64,000 nt of DNA from Lachnotalea sp. AF33-28. Lineage in GTDB: Bacteria > Bacillota > Clostridia > Lachnospirales > Lachnospiraceae. Every line of letters begins with the position of its first letter. The first letter of the stretch is position 1. The translations under genes and the position numbers were made by a program. The stretch spans positions 124,001 to 188,000 of the forward strand of contig NZ_QUEE01000005.1 in assembly GCF_003477885.1 (NCBI RefSeq). Reading direction: 5' to 3'. Of this stretch, positions 52,513-61,222 are shown one piece after another. The notes beneath the pieces are model-generated. The model searched no databases and was not told the origin of the DNA. It worked only from the letters and a program-made list of their open reading frames with translations.

Positions 52513-52541
52513 TTGCGCTGGACTGCGATCTGTGTTATACT
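52513..52541 (+). promoter_or_regulatory. Promoter upstream of the small frame and ABC exporter
   Basis: TTGCGC (52513-52518), 17-base spacer, TATACT (52536-52541), with TGTGT before the -10 box. Confidence 0.65.
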
Positions 52542-52592
52542 TTAAAAAGATGCTCACGGCTATGAGAGCAGAAATAAAGGAGGGACCGGAGG

Positions 52593-52760
52593 ATGAGAAA
52601 GCTCCGAGATAACTACTCAGTACAGTTGACGTTAACTGTTGGCAGATTGTGCTGAGCGGATAGAAACTTGCTGACAGACGCAGCTGTACTGAACCCAGAC
52701 ATGCCCGAAGGCGTGCATTCCTATGCATGGATTGAGCCTGACAGCGGACAGATTACCTGA
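52593..52760 (+). CDS. Small peptide frame interrupted by an in-frame UGA, before an ABC exporter
   Basis: ATG at 52593 has two ribosome-site matches upstream (AAGGAGG and GGAGG). It encodes MRKLRDNYSVQLTLTVGRLC, then TGA (52653-52655). The same frame continues without another stop for 34 codons, including DAAVLNPDMPEGVHSYAWIE, to a second TGA at 52758. AGTACAG (52618-) and CTGTACT pair as a hairpin spanning the first TGA. It could be a 20-residue leader peptide, a 55-residue gene broken by a nonsense change, or an exported peptide precursor. Nothing identifies it. Confidence 0.4.
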
Positions 52761-52787
52761 AAAAATATAGGAAAAAGGGGTACAGTG

Positions 52788-54482
52788 ATGCGTTATATAA
52801 AAAAAGTAATATCTAAAAACAGAATATGGGTCATTGTTTATATAGCTTTTGGCGTGGTTAACGCTTTTCTGGCAAATTACCAGGCGGATTATTTTCAGCG
52901 GGTGGTGGACGGACTGGCGGATGGGACGCTGCTTTTTGGCAGTCTGATGTTCTACGGCGCAATATTGGCCGTAAATTATTGCATGAATTATCTGGACGTG
53001 TATCCGGATGAAAAGCTGAGACATGGAATATACATGGATTTCAAGCTCCTTGCACTGCAGAAGATCAGCCGCATCGACTATCAGGAATATCAGGCGATGG
53101 GGACCGGGCGGCTGACACAGCGCATTGAAAATGGGGCGGAAGCCGGCAGAAATATGATCTTTGATTTCTGGCTCTGCCTGGTGAGGCAGCTGCTGCCGAC
53201 GGTCTGCTTCTGCATCTTTTTTATATGGAGGATCAGCAGGCCGATTACCTGGGCGATCCTGTGCGGCTACGCGGCAGTTTTTATTATTACCAACCTGCTT
53301 CTAAAGGCGCTGTATCAGATCAAAGAGAAGATCCTCTCCAATGAAGAAAAGCTGAACCACTATCTGGTGAGGGGCTTTATGGAGCTGACGGTATTCCGTA
53401 TGGAACGCCGGTTTCCCGCGGAGATAAAAAAGGCTGGCGCAGCAGCGCGGGAGATCGTGGACGGCAAGGCGAAAATGAAGATGATCCATGAAGCCTTTTT
53501 TACGATTTTTGCGCTGATCGTTGCCGTTCTGGAAACAGGCATACTCATTTACGCGTGGAAGTGCGGGGAGATAACGGTGGGGGCTGCGGTGGCATTGATC
53601 ACGCTGATCAACAACGCCTATACTCCCATCGCCATATTTAATGTGCTGTTTGTGGAGTATAAGCTGGATCGGGAGGGCTTTAAGCGTTTTGAGGAATTCC
53701 TGGACAGCAAGGAGGATGAACGGCTGGAAAAAGGAACGGTGGCTGATCACCTGGAGGGAGGCATAGAGGTGGATTCCCTGGCGTTCCGATATGGGGAACG
53801 AAAGGTGCTCGATAACGTTAGCCTGACGGTGAAGCCGGGCGAGAAGGTGGCCTTTGTCGGTGAGAGCGGTTCCGGAAAGTCCACCCTCGTCAAGCTCATC
53901 GCGGGGCTCCTAAAATATGGCCAGGGCAGCATAAAGCTGGACGGAAAAGAAGTAAAAGACCTCTGCCTTAACAGCCTGTACGGACGGATGAGCTATATCT
54001 CCCAGGACGCTCCGGTATTTGACGGAACTGTAAGAGAGAATCTCGTGTTTGAACGGGAGATTGAAGACGGACGCCTGCTGGACGCGCTTATGCGGGTTTC
54101 GCTCTCCGATGTCATAAAGAACAGCGGGGATGGGCTTGACACTATGGTCGGAGAGCGGGGGATGCTGCTATCCGGCGGGGAAAAACAGCGCCTGGCGCTG
54201 GCCAGACTCTGGTTTGAAGAGAATCAGATAACCTTATTGGATGAAGCTACCTCCGCGATGGATAATCTCACCGAGGAAGCCGTGATGGAAGAGCTGGTGC
54301 GGCTGCTGGCGCACAGGACGCTGATCGCCGTCGCCCACCGCTTAAGCTCCGTGAGAAATTTCGACCGCATAATCGTCTTTAAACAGGGACGGATTGTGGG
54401 TCAGGGAAAGTTTGATGAGCTGCTGGAGAGCAATGCATATTTCAGGGATCTGTATCATGCCGCTCTTAAGAGCCGGGAATGA
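52788..54482 (+). CDS. ABC exporter (fused membrane and ATPase domains)
   Basis: 564 residues from the ATG at 52788 (AAAGGGG upstream). Residues 1-310 form a six-helix exporter membrane domain. The nucleotide-binding domain shows Walker A GESGSGKSTL, signature LSGGEKQRLALARL, Walker B ITLLDEATSA and the switch histidine in VAHRLSS. There is no N-terminal peptidase domain. It could export a peptide, lipid or drug as a homodimer; the short frame just upstream makes a peptide link possible but unproven. The gene closes with a short AT-rich spacer. Confidence 0.93.
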   Translation: MRYIKKVISKNRIWVIVYIAFGVVNAFLANYQADYFQRVVDGLADGTLLFGSLMFYGAILAVNYCMNYLDVYPDEKLRHGIYMDFKLLALQKISRIDYQEYQAMGTGRLTQRIENGAEAGRNMIFDFWLCLVRQLLPTVCFCIFFIWRISRPITWAILCGYAAVFIITNLLLKALYQIKEKILSNEEKLNHYLVRGFMELTVFRMERRFPAEIKKAGAAAREIVDGKAKMKMIHEAFFTIFALIVAVLETGILIYAWKCGEITVGAAVALITLINNAYTPIAIFNVLFVEYKLDREGFKRFEEFLDSKEDERLEKGTVADHLEGGIEVDSLAFRYGERKVLDNVSLTVKPGEKVAFVGESGSGKSTLVKLIAGLLKYGQGSIKLDGKEVKDLCLNSLYGRMSYISQDAPVFDGTVRENLVFEREIEDGRLLDALMRVSLSDVIKNSGDGLDTMVGERGMLLSGGEKQRLALARLWFEENQITLLDEATSAMDNLTEEAVMEELVRLLAHRTLIAVAHRLSSVRNFDRIIVFKQGRIVGQGKFDELLESNAYFRDLYHAALKSRE

Positions 54483-54643
54483 TTGAATTTAAAGGATACC
54501 TAAGTGCCGGGAACTGCGGGGAGCAAGACACAACTGGACTGCTCGATATTCGCAAAACTGGATATTTCTAAAAGGCCATATCTGTATTATAGTGTAGCAT
54601 ATATGAAGCATTAACAAGCTATATGCAGAAATGAGGTATCCTT

Positions 54644-55162
54644 ATGAGTAAAACAAAAAATCTGGTTTTAACGGCACTGTTCGCTGCGATGGCCTGTGCT
54701 GCCACGATGGTAATCCGTATCCCAACGCCGGGCACCGGAGGATACATCCATCCGGGAGATGCTATCGTGATCCTAAGCGGTATCTTTTTAAGCCCCGGCT
54801 GCGCGTTTCTGGCTGCGGGCATCGGTTCCTGCATGGCGGATCTGCTGGGCGGATATTTCATCTATGTGCCGATTACCTTCGCTATAAAAGGTGTGATCGC
54901 GCTGCTTTCCAACCTGGCTTACCGCAGGCTGGCCGGCAAACTTAATAAGCCGCATCCTGCGGTTGCAGTATGCGGCCTTATAGATGTCGCGCTGGTGGCG
55001 GGAGGGTATTTTCTTTGCGAGATTCCCCTTTACGGAGCCGGAGCGGCGTTTGCCAGCGTGCCCTCCAATCTGGTCCAGGGCATCGGCGGTCTCGTGATTT
55101 CTACGGTGCTGTTTACCGTGCTGCATGCGATCCCCGATGTGCGGAGGATGCTGGTGCGCTGA
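54644..55162 (+). CDS. ECF transporter substrate-binding (S) component
   Basis: 172 residues and about five to six membrane helices. MSKTKNLVLTALFAAMACAA carries the AxxxA-type helix that contacts the shared EcfT subunit, and YIHPGDAIVILSGIFLSPGC and IGSCMADLLGGYFIYVPITF are typical of the PF07155-like group of vitamin S components. The substrate (riboflavin, thiamine precursor, pantothenate or other) cannot be read from sequence. The energising EcfA/EcfT genes are elsewhere. No known riboswitch is recognised in the 160-base leader. Confidence 0.85.
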   Translation: MSKTKNLVLTALFAAMACAATMVIRIPTPGTGGYIHPGDAIVILSGIFLSPGCAFLAAGIGSCMADLLGGYFIYVPITFAIKGVIALLSNLAYRRLAGKLNKPHPAVAVCGLIDVALVAGGYFLCEIPLYGAGAAFASVPSNLVQGIGGLVISTVLFTVLHAIPDVRRMLVR

Positions 55163-55217
55163 AAACAGCACGGTTAGTCTAAACGTAAATGTGCCGGTAC
55201 CCTAGCACTAGCACGCT

Positions 55218-56657
55218 CTAGGGCTGCATGACTTCACTGAGGTTCTGCAGCGCCAGTATATAGATCTTGATGGCCTGCCTGAAGCTGCTAAGCAGCTGCA
55301 CCTCATCGCAGGCATGCCCTCCGCCGTGGCCCGGCGGCAGATTCAGCGCGGAATAGTCCGACGGGATGGCCGGGCCGAAGGCCACGGCATGAGGGAACAG
55401 GCCCGCATAGGTATTGCCGCCCATGACATAGGGTTTTGCTCCGTCCTTTCGCACTGTCTCATAAGCCTTTATGAGAGCCTGGATCTGCGGGGTTTCCGGG
55501 TCCTGGTAATATCCGTCCCGGTGATGGGAGCTTTCCAGATGAAAACCGAAACGCCTGGCTTCCAGATCCGCCGCATCTAAGGTATCTCCGATGGGCAGAG
55601 AGGGAGGGTATCGCATGTCAAAGCTTAGGCGGATGCCGCCGGCATCCAGGCGCAGCAGCGTCCCCGCACAGGTCATCCTGTCAAAGACCGGGTCCTCACA
55701 GGCGATACCCAGCCCTGTGCCGTAACCGTCCCTGCATGCCGATTCCAGAAATGCCATAAAGGTCCGCGTCCGGGCCGAAAGGCTGTCGCAGCGGTCCAGA
55801 AGACCTGCCAGAATTCCCACCGGGTTGATACATTTTTCCGGAGCCGCTGCGTGTCCAGCGATGCCATGCACAGTCACTTTTGTATTGCCGCCCGTGTATT
55901 CTGTTTCCGCATAAACGGCGTTCGAGGTTATGGGGTAAAACTCAGTTATACCGGTATTTATCTCATGATTTCCTTTCAGCAGGGCTGTTGCCGTCTCGGC
56001 AACGCTGTTGACCACAATGCCAGCCTCAAGTTCCAGCAAGTCGTTTGGAACCCCGTCACTTATAAAAGTCATCGTACATCTGCCCTTTTCCCCATGGCAC
56101 AGCGGGAAGCGGCAGTCGGAGATAAACGCGAAATCCGGCGCCCGGTATTGGCTGAGATACCAGGAAGCATCCTCCATGCCGGTTTCCTCAGCCAGCCCGC
56201 AGAGCTGGCTTAAGTTATAGTTTAAACTCACGCCGTGCTCCTTCAGCCAGCGCATGCTGTACAGAACGATCATCAGAGGCCCTTTGTTGTCTCCGATGCC
56301 CCTTCCGATCAGGTAATCCCCAATTCTCGTGCATTCATAGGGGGGATATTTCCATCCGTCGCCCTCCGGGACCACATCCAGGTGGCCCCATATTTCTACG
56401 TCAGGCTTTCCTTCTGCGTATTCGCCGTAGCTGACCTTTACGCAGCGGCCGCCGCAGTCTTGTGCCTTAAACCCATAGGCTTCTGCAATTTCAATCATGC
56501 GGTCCGCCGCATCCTTACAGCCCTTTCCGTATACAAAGGACTTATCTCCCGTCACGGACACGCTGGGAATCCGTATCAGGCTGCGCACGTCCTCCACAAA
56601 TTCCTCTTCACGGTCCGCAATCCACCTGTCAATTTCATCTAATGCGTCAAATCCCAA
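55218..56657 (-). CDS. M20-family metallopeptidase (Sapep-like dipeptidase)
   Basis: 479 residues from a TTG at 56657 with AAGGTGA 6-7 bases upstream. Two-metal M20 motifs are clear: GHLDVVPEGDGW, GRGIGDNKGP, the general base in AEETGMED, a mid-protein dimerisation domain with IAGHAAAPEKCINP, and the last ligand in GHGGGHACDEV. It would cleave short peptides or N-acyl amino acids in the cytoplasm. It follows the sugar locus III permeases on the minus strand, an unusual place that suggests the imported ligand may contain an amide or peptide bond (inference). Confidence 0.92.
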   Translation of the reverse strand: MGFDALDEIDRWIADREEEFVEDVRSLIRIPSVSVTGDKSFVYGKGCKDAADRMIEIAEAYGFKAQDCGGRCVKVSYGEYAEGKPDVEIWGHLDVVPEGDGWKYPPYECTRIGDYLIGRGIGDNKGPLMIVLYSMRWLKEHGVSLNYNLSQLCGLAEETGMEDASWYLSQYRAPDFAFISDCRFPLCHGEKGRCTMTFISDGVPNDLLELEAGIVVNSVAETATALLKGNHEINTGITEFYPITSNAVYAETEYTGGNTKVTVHGIAGHAAAPEKCINPVGILAGLLDRCDSLSARTRTFMAFLESACRDGYGTGLGIACEDPVFDRMTCAGTLLRLDAGGIRLSFDMRYPPSLPIGDTLDAADLEARRFGFHLESSHHRDGYYQDPETPQIQALIKAYETVRKDGAKPYVMGGNTYAGLFPHAVAFGPAIPSDYSALNLPPGHGGGHACDEVQLLSSFRQAIKIYILALQNLSEVMQP

Positions 56658-56687
56658 CTTCCGTCACCTTCTTTATCCGTTTTTTCA

Positions 56688-57533
56688 TCAACCTTTAATA
56701 CCGGATGACACAATCCCATCCACCAGATACCTCTGCAGCAGTATAAAGATCACGATCAGCGGCAGGATGGACAGTATGGACATGGAAAACATGGCGCCGT
56801 AATCCGACGTGGAGGCTGGGTCGCAGAAGAGCTTCAGCGCGAGGCTGATCGGATACATTTCTGTCTTGCCCACATAAAGCAGCGGTGAGAGGAAGTCCTC
56901 CCATCTCCATATGAAGGAGAAGATCGAAGCGGTGATCAGCGCCGGAACCACCAGCGGCAATATGATGCGGAAGAATATGGTGTAGTAGGAGCATCCGTCA
57001 ATCTTGGCTGCCTCATCCAGTTCCCTGGGGATACCGTTTATAAAGTTCATGATCAGGTATACAAAGAATCCCTGGATGGCAAAGCAGTAAGGAACGATCA
57101 GCGGCAGATAGGAACCGATCCATCCCAGCTTCTGGTACCACAGATACTGTGGGATCATCAGGATCTGTGCCGGCAGCATCATGGAAACCAGCATGGCTGC
57201 GAACAGGATCTTCTTGCCCCTGAAATTGCATCTGGTAAAGCTGTAGGCGACAAATGCCGAGGACAGCACGGTCCCGGCAGTGGCCAGTATGGTTATGAAC
57301 GCGGAGTTCTTAAAAAAGGTACCGAAATGGATTTTCCCAAAGCCCTTCCAGCCCGTGGCATAGTTTGCCAAAGTGAATTTCCTGGGGATCAGCTCGCTGG
57401 CGGTGGTAAATATGGTGTTGGTCTCCTTAAAGGAGCTCATGAGCATCCACAGCAGCGGATAAACCATGACAAATGCTCCCAGACACACCAGGATGTGATA
57501 TACGGTCCTGCGGACGATTTTTTTATGTTTCAT
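56688..57533 (-). CDS. ABC sugar permease, MalG/UgpE type, sugar locus III
   Basis: 281 residues, six helices. The EAA loop EAAKIDGCSYYTIFFRIILP (about residues 183-202) is intact, and LMSSFKETNTIFTTASELIP lies after the first helix as in the MalG group. AAGGAGG precedes the ATG, 3 bases after the stop of the partner permease. It forms the channel with that partner. Confidence 0.93.
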   Translation of the reverse strand: MKHKKIVRRTVYHILVCLGAFVMVYPLLWMLMSSFKETNTIFTTASELIPRKFTLANYATGWKGFGKIHFGTFFKNSAFITILATAGTVLSSAFVAYSFTRCNFRGKKILFAAMLVSMMLPAQILMIPQYLWYQKLGWIGSYLPLIVPYCFAIQGFFVYLIMNFINGIPRELDEAAKIDGCSYYTIFFRIILPLVVPALITASIFSFIWRWEDFLSPLLYVGKTEMYPISLALKLFCDPASTSDYGAMFSMSILSILPLIVIFILLQRYLVDGIVSSGIKG

Positions 57534-57536
57534 TTA

Positions 57537-58451
57537 TCAGAAACCTCCTTCATAAACCCACAGCTTCTTGGTTTTGAACAAAATGGCGGTGATCGCGGAG
57601 ATGATGATCAGCATTACCCACGCCATTGCCGCGCCGTAGCCGGTGTTATAGAATTCAAAGGACTGCTGGTACATGTATACGCTGTAGAACAGCGTGGAGC
57701 TCATGGGTCTTCCCTGGGTGATGATAAAGCACTGGGTAAATGCCAGGAAACCGCTGATCATCTGCATAACCAGGTTGAAGAAGATCGTAGGGGTCAGCAG
57801 GGGCAGCGTGATGCGGAAAAACTGGTTTACCTTGCCGGAGCCGTCCACGCGGGAAGCTTCATACAGAGAAGAAGGTATCTGCTTTAAAGCGGATAAAAAG
57901 ATCAGCATGGAGGATCCGAACTGCCATACGGCCAGTAAAATCAGCACCCATATGGCGGTGTTTTTGTTGCCGAGCCAGGAAAAATGGGAGTTGACGCCGA
58001 TGGCCTGCAGCAGATGGTTGAAGGTGCCGTCCTCTGCAAATAGGCGTTTCCACAGGATGGATATGGCAACGGAACCGCCGATGATGGAGGGCAGATAGTA
58101 AGCGGCCCGGTAAAAGCCGGTGGCCTTTGTATTTCTCAACAGGATCAGAGCTACGATCAGGGCGAAGGTCAGCCTTAAAGGCACGGACACAAGCGCGTAG
58201 AAAAAGGTTACGGAGATGGATTTGTAGAAGGTCTCATCTTCTGTAAACATCTTGATGTAGTTCTCGATACCGATAAATTTCGGAGCGCCGAGTATTTCAA
58301 ATTCACAGAAAGAATAATAGAGGGACATTCCCATGGGGACAATCATAAACATCGTGAAGCCGATGATAAAGGGCAGGGCGAATACGACGCCTGCGGTGCT
58401 GTTTTTATTCAGATGCTGTTTCAGCGCAGTCATTGATTTTTTCATATTCAT
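57537..58451 (-). CDS. ABC sugar permease, MalF/UgpA type, sugar locus III
   Basis: 304 residues, six helices. The first helix is FALPFIIGFTMFMIVPMGMS. The EAA loop reads EASRVDGSGKVNQFFRITLP (about residues 198-217), with serine replacing the usual second alanine, which is common in this subgroup. The ATG at 58451 or 58445 is the start. It is coupled to the binding-protein gene upstream across a terminator-like hairpin. Confidence 0.92.
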   Translation of the reverse strand: MNMKKSMTALKQHLNKNSTAGVVFALPFIIGFTMFMIVPMGMSLYYSFCEFEILGAPKFIGIENYIKMFTEDETFYKSISVTFFYALVSVPLRLTFALIVALILLRNTKATGFYRAAYYLPSIIGGSVAISILWKRLFAEDGTFNHLLQAIGVNSHFSWLGNKNTAIWVLILLAVWQFGSSMLIFLSALKQIPSSLYEASRVDGSGKVNQFFRITLPLLTPTIFFNLVMQMISGFLAFTQCFIITQGRPMSSTLFYSVYMYQQSFEFYNTGYGAAMAWVMLIIISAITAILFKTKKLWVYEGGF

Positions 58452-58525
58452 TCATCCTCATTTCCGCACCCTGCAAGACGGCCGCAGACCGGGAATCCTG
58501 CACCGGTTCCGGCCGTTTTTGGGTA

Positions 58526-58562
58526 CAAAAAGGGCTGCCGCCAGTAAGCAGCGCGGCAGCCC
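58526..58562 (-). terminator. Attenuating terminator between binding protein and permease, sugar locus III
   Basis: On the minus strand GGGCTGCCGC and GCGGCAGCCC form a 10-bp stem, followed by five T. It should reduce transcription of the permeases relative to the binding protein, the same logic as at 11018-11055 in locus I. Confidence 0.75.
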
Positions 58563-58569
58563 GTATGAT

Positions 58570-59955
58570 TTACTGTTTGCTTTCGAGAATTTTATTTCCC
58601 TGGGTCATCAGCTCTTTGGCAGCATCTTCCGGAGTCATCTCCTGATAGCAAACCTTCTCTTCCAGCTTGTAAACCAGGTCATAGACTTCGGTTGCGCCGT
58701 TGGGAGATGCGGGGCTCATAGCGGAGCATTTGGGAGTAACTACGTTGTTGATGTATTCCACTACCATCTGATCGGTGGCGCTCATGTCGGCAGCGATTGC
58801 GTCAGCTACTACGGATGAAACCGGAACGCCTCTTTCACCGAGCAGGATCTTGTTGCAGTCCACAGAGTTGGTCCAGAAATCGATCAGCTTTGCTGCGTCT
58901 TCCGGATGCTCGCTGTCCACAGAAACTGAGAAGAACATGCTGGGCTTTAAGAAGTTGGATTTTACAGCGTCATCGGAAGGCCATGTGGTGATGCCGATTT
59001 CCATTCCTTCAGGAGCCGCATTGGTGATGGATGCCATGTTGTTGGAGAAGTAGAATGCACACCAGGACATGTTGCTGGGATCGGAGCCGTAAACCAGAGG
59101 TTCCTGCTCAGGCTGTCCGATGGTGCGCTCTGCGAATACGCTGGGATCAACCAGCCATCCCTCTTCGATGCCTATCTTATACAGGTTAAAGAAAGAAGCG
59201 ATGTTCTCCTCGGATGCTCCGATCTTGCCGTCAGCAAAGGTGGCTTCGCCGAAGGAACGAAGATAGAAATCCATCCAGGATGTACCGTTGTTATACTGCA
59301 GGTTTGTCTTGTATCCGGTCTTCTCGTAAACCTGTCTGCAGATTTCCAGGAATTCATCCATGGTCATGTTGTCTTTTACTTCAATGCTGTTTTCGTCCAG
59401 CAGGGTCTTGTTGTAGAACAGCGCGGGAGAGTTTACGCCGATGCAGATCGCGTAGAGGCCGTCACCGATGCGTCCGAATTCCTGTACGCTGGGGTCTACA
59501 TTGGATAAATCGATGACGCCGCTGTCCACATAGGGCTGCAGGTCTACCAGCATGCCGTTGTCCACATACTGCTGGATATAAGCTTTATCCATCTGGATCA
59601 CATCCGCCATGGTATGTCCGGCGGCAGAGGTGGCCAGCTTGTTCCAGTAATCGGCGCCGGAGAGAAACTGTCCGTCAAAGGTTACTCCGGGGTTTAAGGA
59701 TTCATAAAGTGTCAGCGCTTCCTGTGTCAGGTCAGCGCGCGTCTGGCTGCCCCACCATGTGATGGAAAGCTCCAGCGCTTCGCCGGAAGCGGCGGTTGTG
59801 ACAGCGGTGGTTTCATCCTTGCCCTCTGACTGCGCCTGTTTTGTGGTCTCTTCCTGTTTGGATGAGGTGGTCTCAGAGGCATTGTTGCTGCTGCAGCCGG
59901 TCAGGCCTGCGGCCAGAACCAGTGCCATAAAGATTGCCAATACTCTTTTTTTCAT
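58570..59955 (-). CDS. ABC transporter substrate-binding lipoprotein, sugar locus III
   Basis: 461 residues from the ATG at 59955 (GAAGGAG upstream; an in-frame start at 60012 lies inside the leader element and is rejected). The signal peptide ends GLTGCSS (lipobox). The linker is rich in T, E and Q, and the mature family-1 fold includes NPGVTFDGQFLSGADYWNKL, MADVIQMDKAYIQQYVDNGM and FYNKTLLDENSIEVKDNMT. It binds a sugar-like ligand outside the membrane for the two permeases downstream. The divergent YesM/YesN pair at 61223 probably controls it. Confidence 0.92.
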   Translation of the reverse strand: MKKRVLAIFMALVLAAGLTGCSSNNASETTSSKQEETTKQAQSEGKDETTAVTTAASGEALELSITWWGSQTRADLTQEALTLYESLNPGVTFDGQFLSGADYWNKLATSAAGHTMADVIQMDKAYIQQYVDNGMLVDLQPYVDSGVIDLSNVDPSVQEFGRIGDGLYAICIGVNSPALFYNKTLLDENSIEVKDNMTMDEFLEICRQVYEKTGYKTNLQYNNGTSWMDFYLRSFGEATFADGKIGASEENIASFFNLYKIGIEEGWLVDPSVFAERTIGQPEQEPLVYGSDPSNMSWCAFYFSNNMASITNAAPEGMEIGITTWPSDDAVKSNFLKPSMFFSVSVDSEHPEDAAKLIDFWTNSVDCNKILLGERGVPVSSVVADAIAADMSATDQMVVEYINNVVTPKCSAMSPASPNGATEVYDLVYKLEEKVCYQEMTPEDAAKELMTQGNKILESKQ

Positions 59956-59963
59956 GTCCTGTT

Positions 59964-60020
59964 CTCCTTCCATTCCTGTCACCGGCCGGAGGCTGATGAC
60001 CTGCGCACACATCTGTGTGC
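59964..60020 (-). promoter_or_regulatory. Two-hairpin leader element, copy E
   Basis: On the minus strand P1 is GCACAC, loop AGAT, GTGTGC; then GC and AGGTCATCAGCC, loop TCC, GGCCGGTGACAGG, and AAGGAG. It lies between the URO-D gene and the binding-protein gene. Confidence 0.7.
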
Positions 60021-60032
60021 ATCATAGTTTGT

Positions 60033-61004
60033 TTATAATCTTCTGGCTGTATTTACAGCCAGGCGGATCCTTGATAAATCCTGTTCCGTGGCGACGGTAC
60101 AGTCGGCTCCCAGTATGAGGCCTTTTCTGCCAAAGGAATTGACTACGGATTCAATGGTTGTGCAGAGCGCTTCTTCGCTGCCGGAGGCCAGCACCCCGAC
60201 CCGGTTCGCCAGGCCGCCCATGACCGTTCTGCCGTGGAAGATTTCGCGGCCCTCTTTCATGGAACAGGGCACTTCAAATGTTCCCCAGTTCACAACATCA
60301 TACAGATTTTCATCGTAATCCCTGTAGTAATCCAGATTGACATCCCGGTTGCATACATGGAGGAAGCAGTATCCTCCCGCATCTTTCACAGCTTTCATGA
60401 TCATCTGATCGTAAGGAGCCACCCATTCGTCAAACTGCTCTTTCGTCAGGCCGAAACGCCTCTCAGCTCCCAGAGAAGCTACGAATACACCGTCTAAACC
60501 GGCTTCTATGTATTTTGCCGCCAGCCCGCAGAGCCCGTCGGTAATCCGTTTGACGGCATCCAGCATTTTGGCGGGATTTTCCTTCATCCACGCATCAAAT
60601 ACGCTCCTGGACTGGTCGTATCCGTAACCCATCCTTTTGAACGGATGATACATGGCGGAAGTTCCCACGCTGTGCAGCGTGCCGATGGTGAAGCAGTCGT
60701 CCGGAGTCTTCTCCAGTATCCTTTTAACCAGATTCAGCTGTGTCTGCATAAACGGATCTTCTGCGGAAATGGCCGGAAACCTCTCATAGTCCTCACGGCT
60801 GTTCAGATCATAGCCGCTTGATACCAGGTTTTCGTTCATGATCTTCAGGATATCCACATCGGTCTGTTCCAGAAAATCCAGATGCGCCCTGATCGCATTT
60901 TCCCCATTGGCGCATTCTGCTGGGAAATGCATGGAAAAGCAAGACGGTATACAGTCCGTTTCTTCCTGCCGGATCGCCCGTATCACTCTTTCCTTCTTTG
61001 TCAT
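60033..61004 (-). CDS. Uroporphyrinogen decarboxylase-family protein (not a heme enzyme by context)
   Basis: 323 residues with the URO-D TIM-barrel pattern: RAIRQEETDCIPSCFSMHFP at the start, the strand-loop GLDGVFVASLGAERR, and HVCNRD and LILGADCTVATEQDL at the C-terminal end. Many such proteins in gut Firmicutes are not heme enzymes but methyltransferases or of unknown role, frequently located in sugar-use loci. Here it is the first gene of the minus-strand operon of sugar locus III, so a sugar or methylated compound is the more likely substrate. There are no corrinoid genes nearby. Confidence 0.85.
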   Translation of the reverse strand: MTKKERVIRAIRQEETDCIPSCFSMHFPAECANGENAIRAHLDFLEQTDVDILKIMNENLVSSGYDLNSREDYERFPAISAEDPFMQTQLNLVKRILEKTPDDCFTIGTLHSVGTSAMYHPFKRMGYGYDQSRSVFDAWMKENPAKMLDAVKRITDGLCGLAAKYIEAGLDGVFVASLGAERRFGLTKEQFDEWVAPYDQMIMKAVKDAGGYCFLHVCNRDVNLDYYRDYDENLYDVVNWGTFEVPCSMKEGREIFHGRTVMGGLANRVGVLASGSEEALCTTIESVVNSFGRKGLILGADCTVATEQDLSRIRLAVNTARRL

Positions 61005-61222
61005 AGTCTACCTCCCTCTCACTGTTGGTGTAGACCCATTGTAACATCCGGCTTCGGATAAATTAATAAAAAATTCCGGTGTCCTGCATTAAAAATCCGG
61101 CTTCTTGCAGACAAAAACTTGCAATTCCTGCACTCTTTTCTTATTATAATAGTGTTGAGCGGCCGGATGGCCGGGCAGCCGCGGCTTCTAAGGGGCCGCA
61201 TACAGTTCGCAGGGGGAGCGAT
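61005..61222. promoter_or_regulatory. Divergent promoter region of sugar locus III
   Basis: A -10 box TATAAT lies at 61145-61150 on the plus strand without a clear -35 box at the right distance. The minus-strand promoter for the URO-D operon is not evident. No gene is seen here. Confidence 0.4.

Noticed and set aside
52653..52655. In-frame TGA read as selenocysteine
   Set aside because: No recognisable SECIS-like structure or redox motif such as CxxU was seen; a leader peptide or nonsense mutation is simpler.
54483..54643. Riboswitch before the ECF S component
   Set aside because: A GAGCA/TGCTC stem is present, but no conserved core of preQ1, TPP, FMN, THF or cobalamin riboswitches was found.
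59956..60012. N-terminal extension of the locus III binding protein
   Set aside because: The extension would translate leader element copy E; the lipoprotein signal starts at the ATG at 59955.
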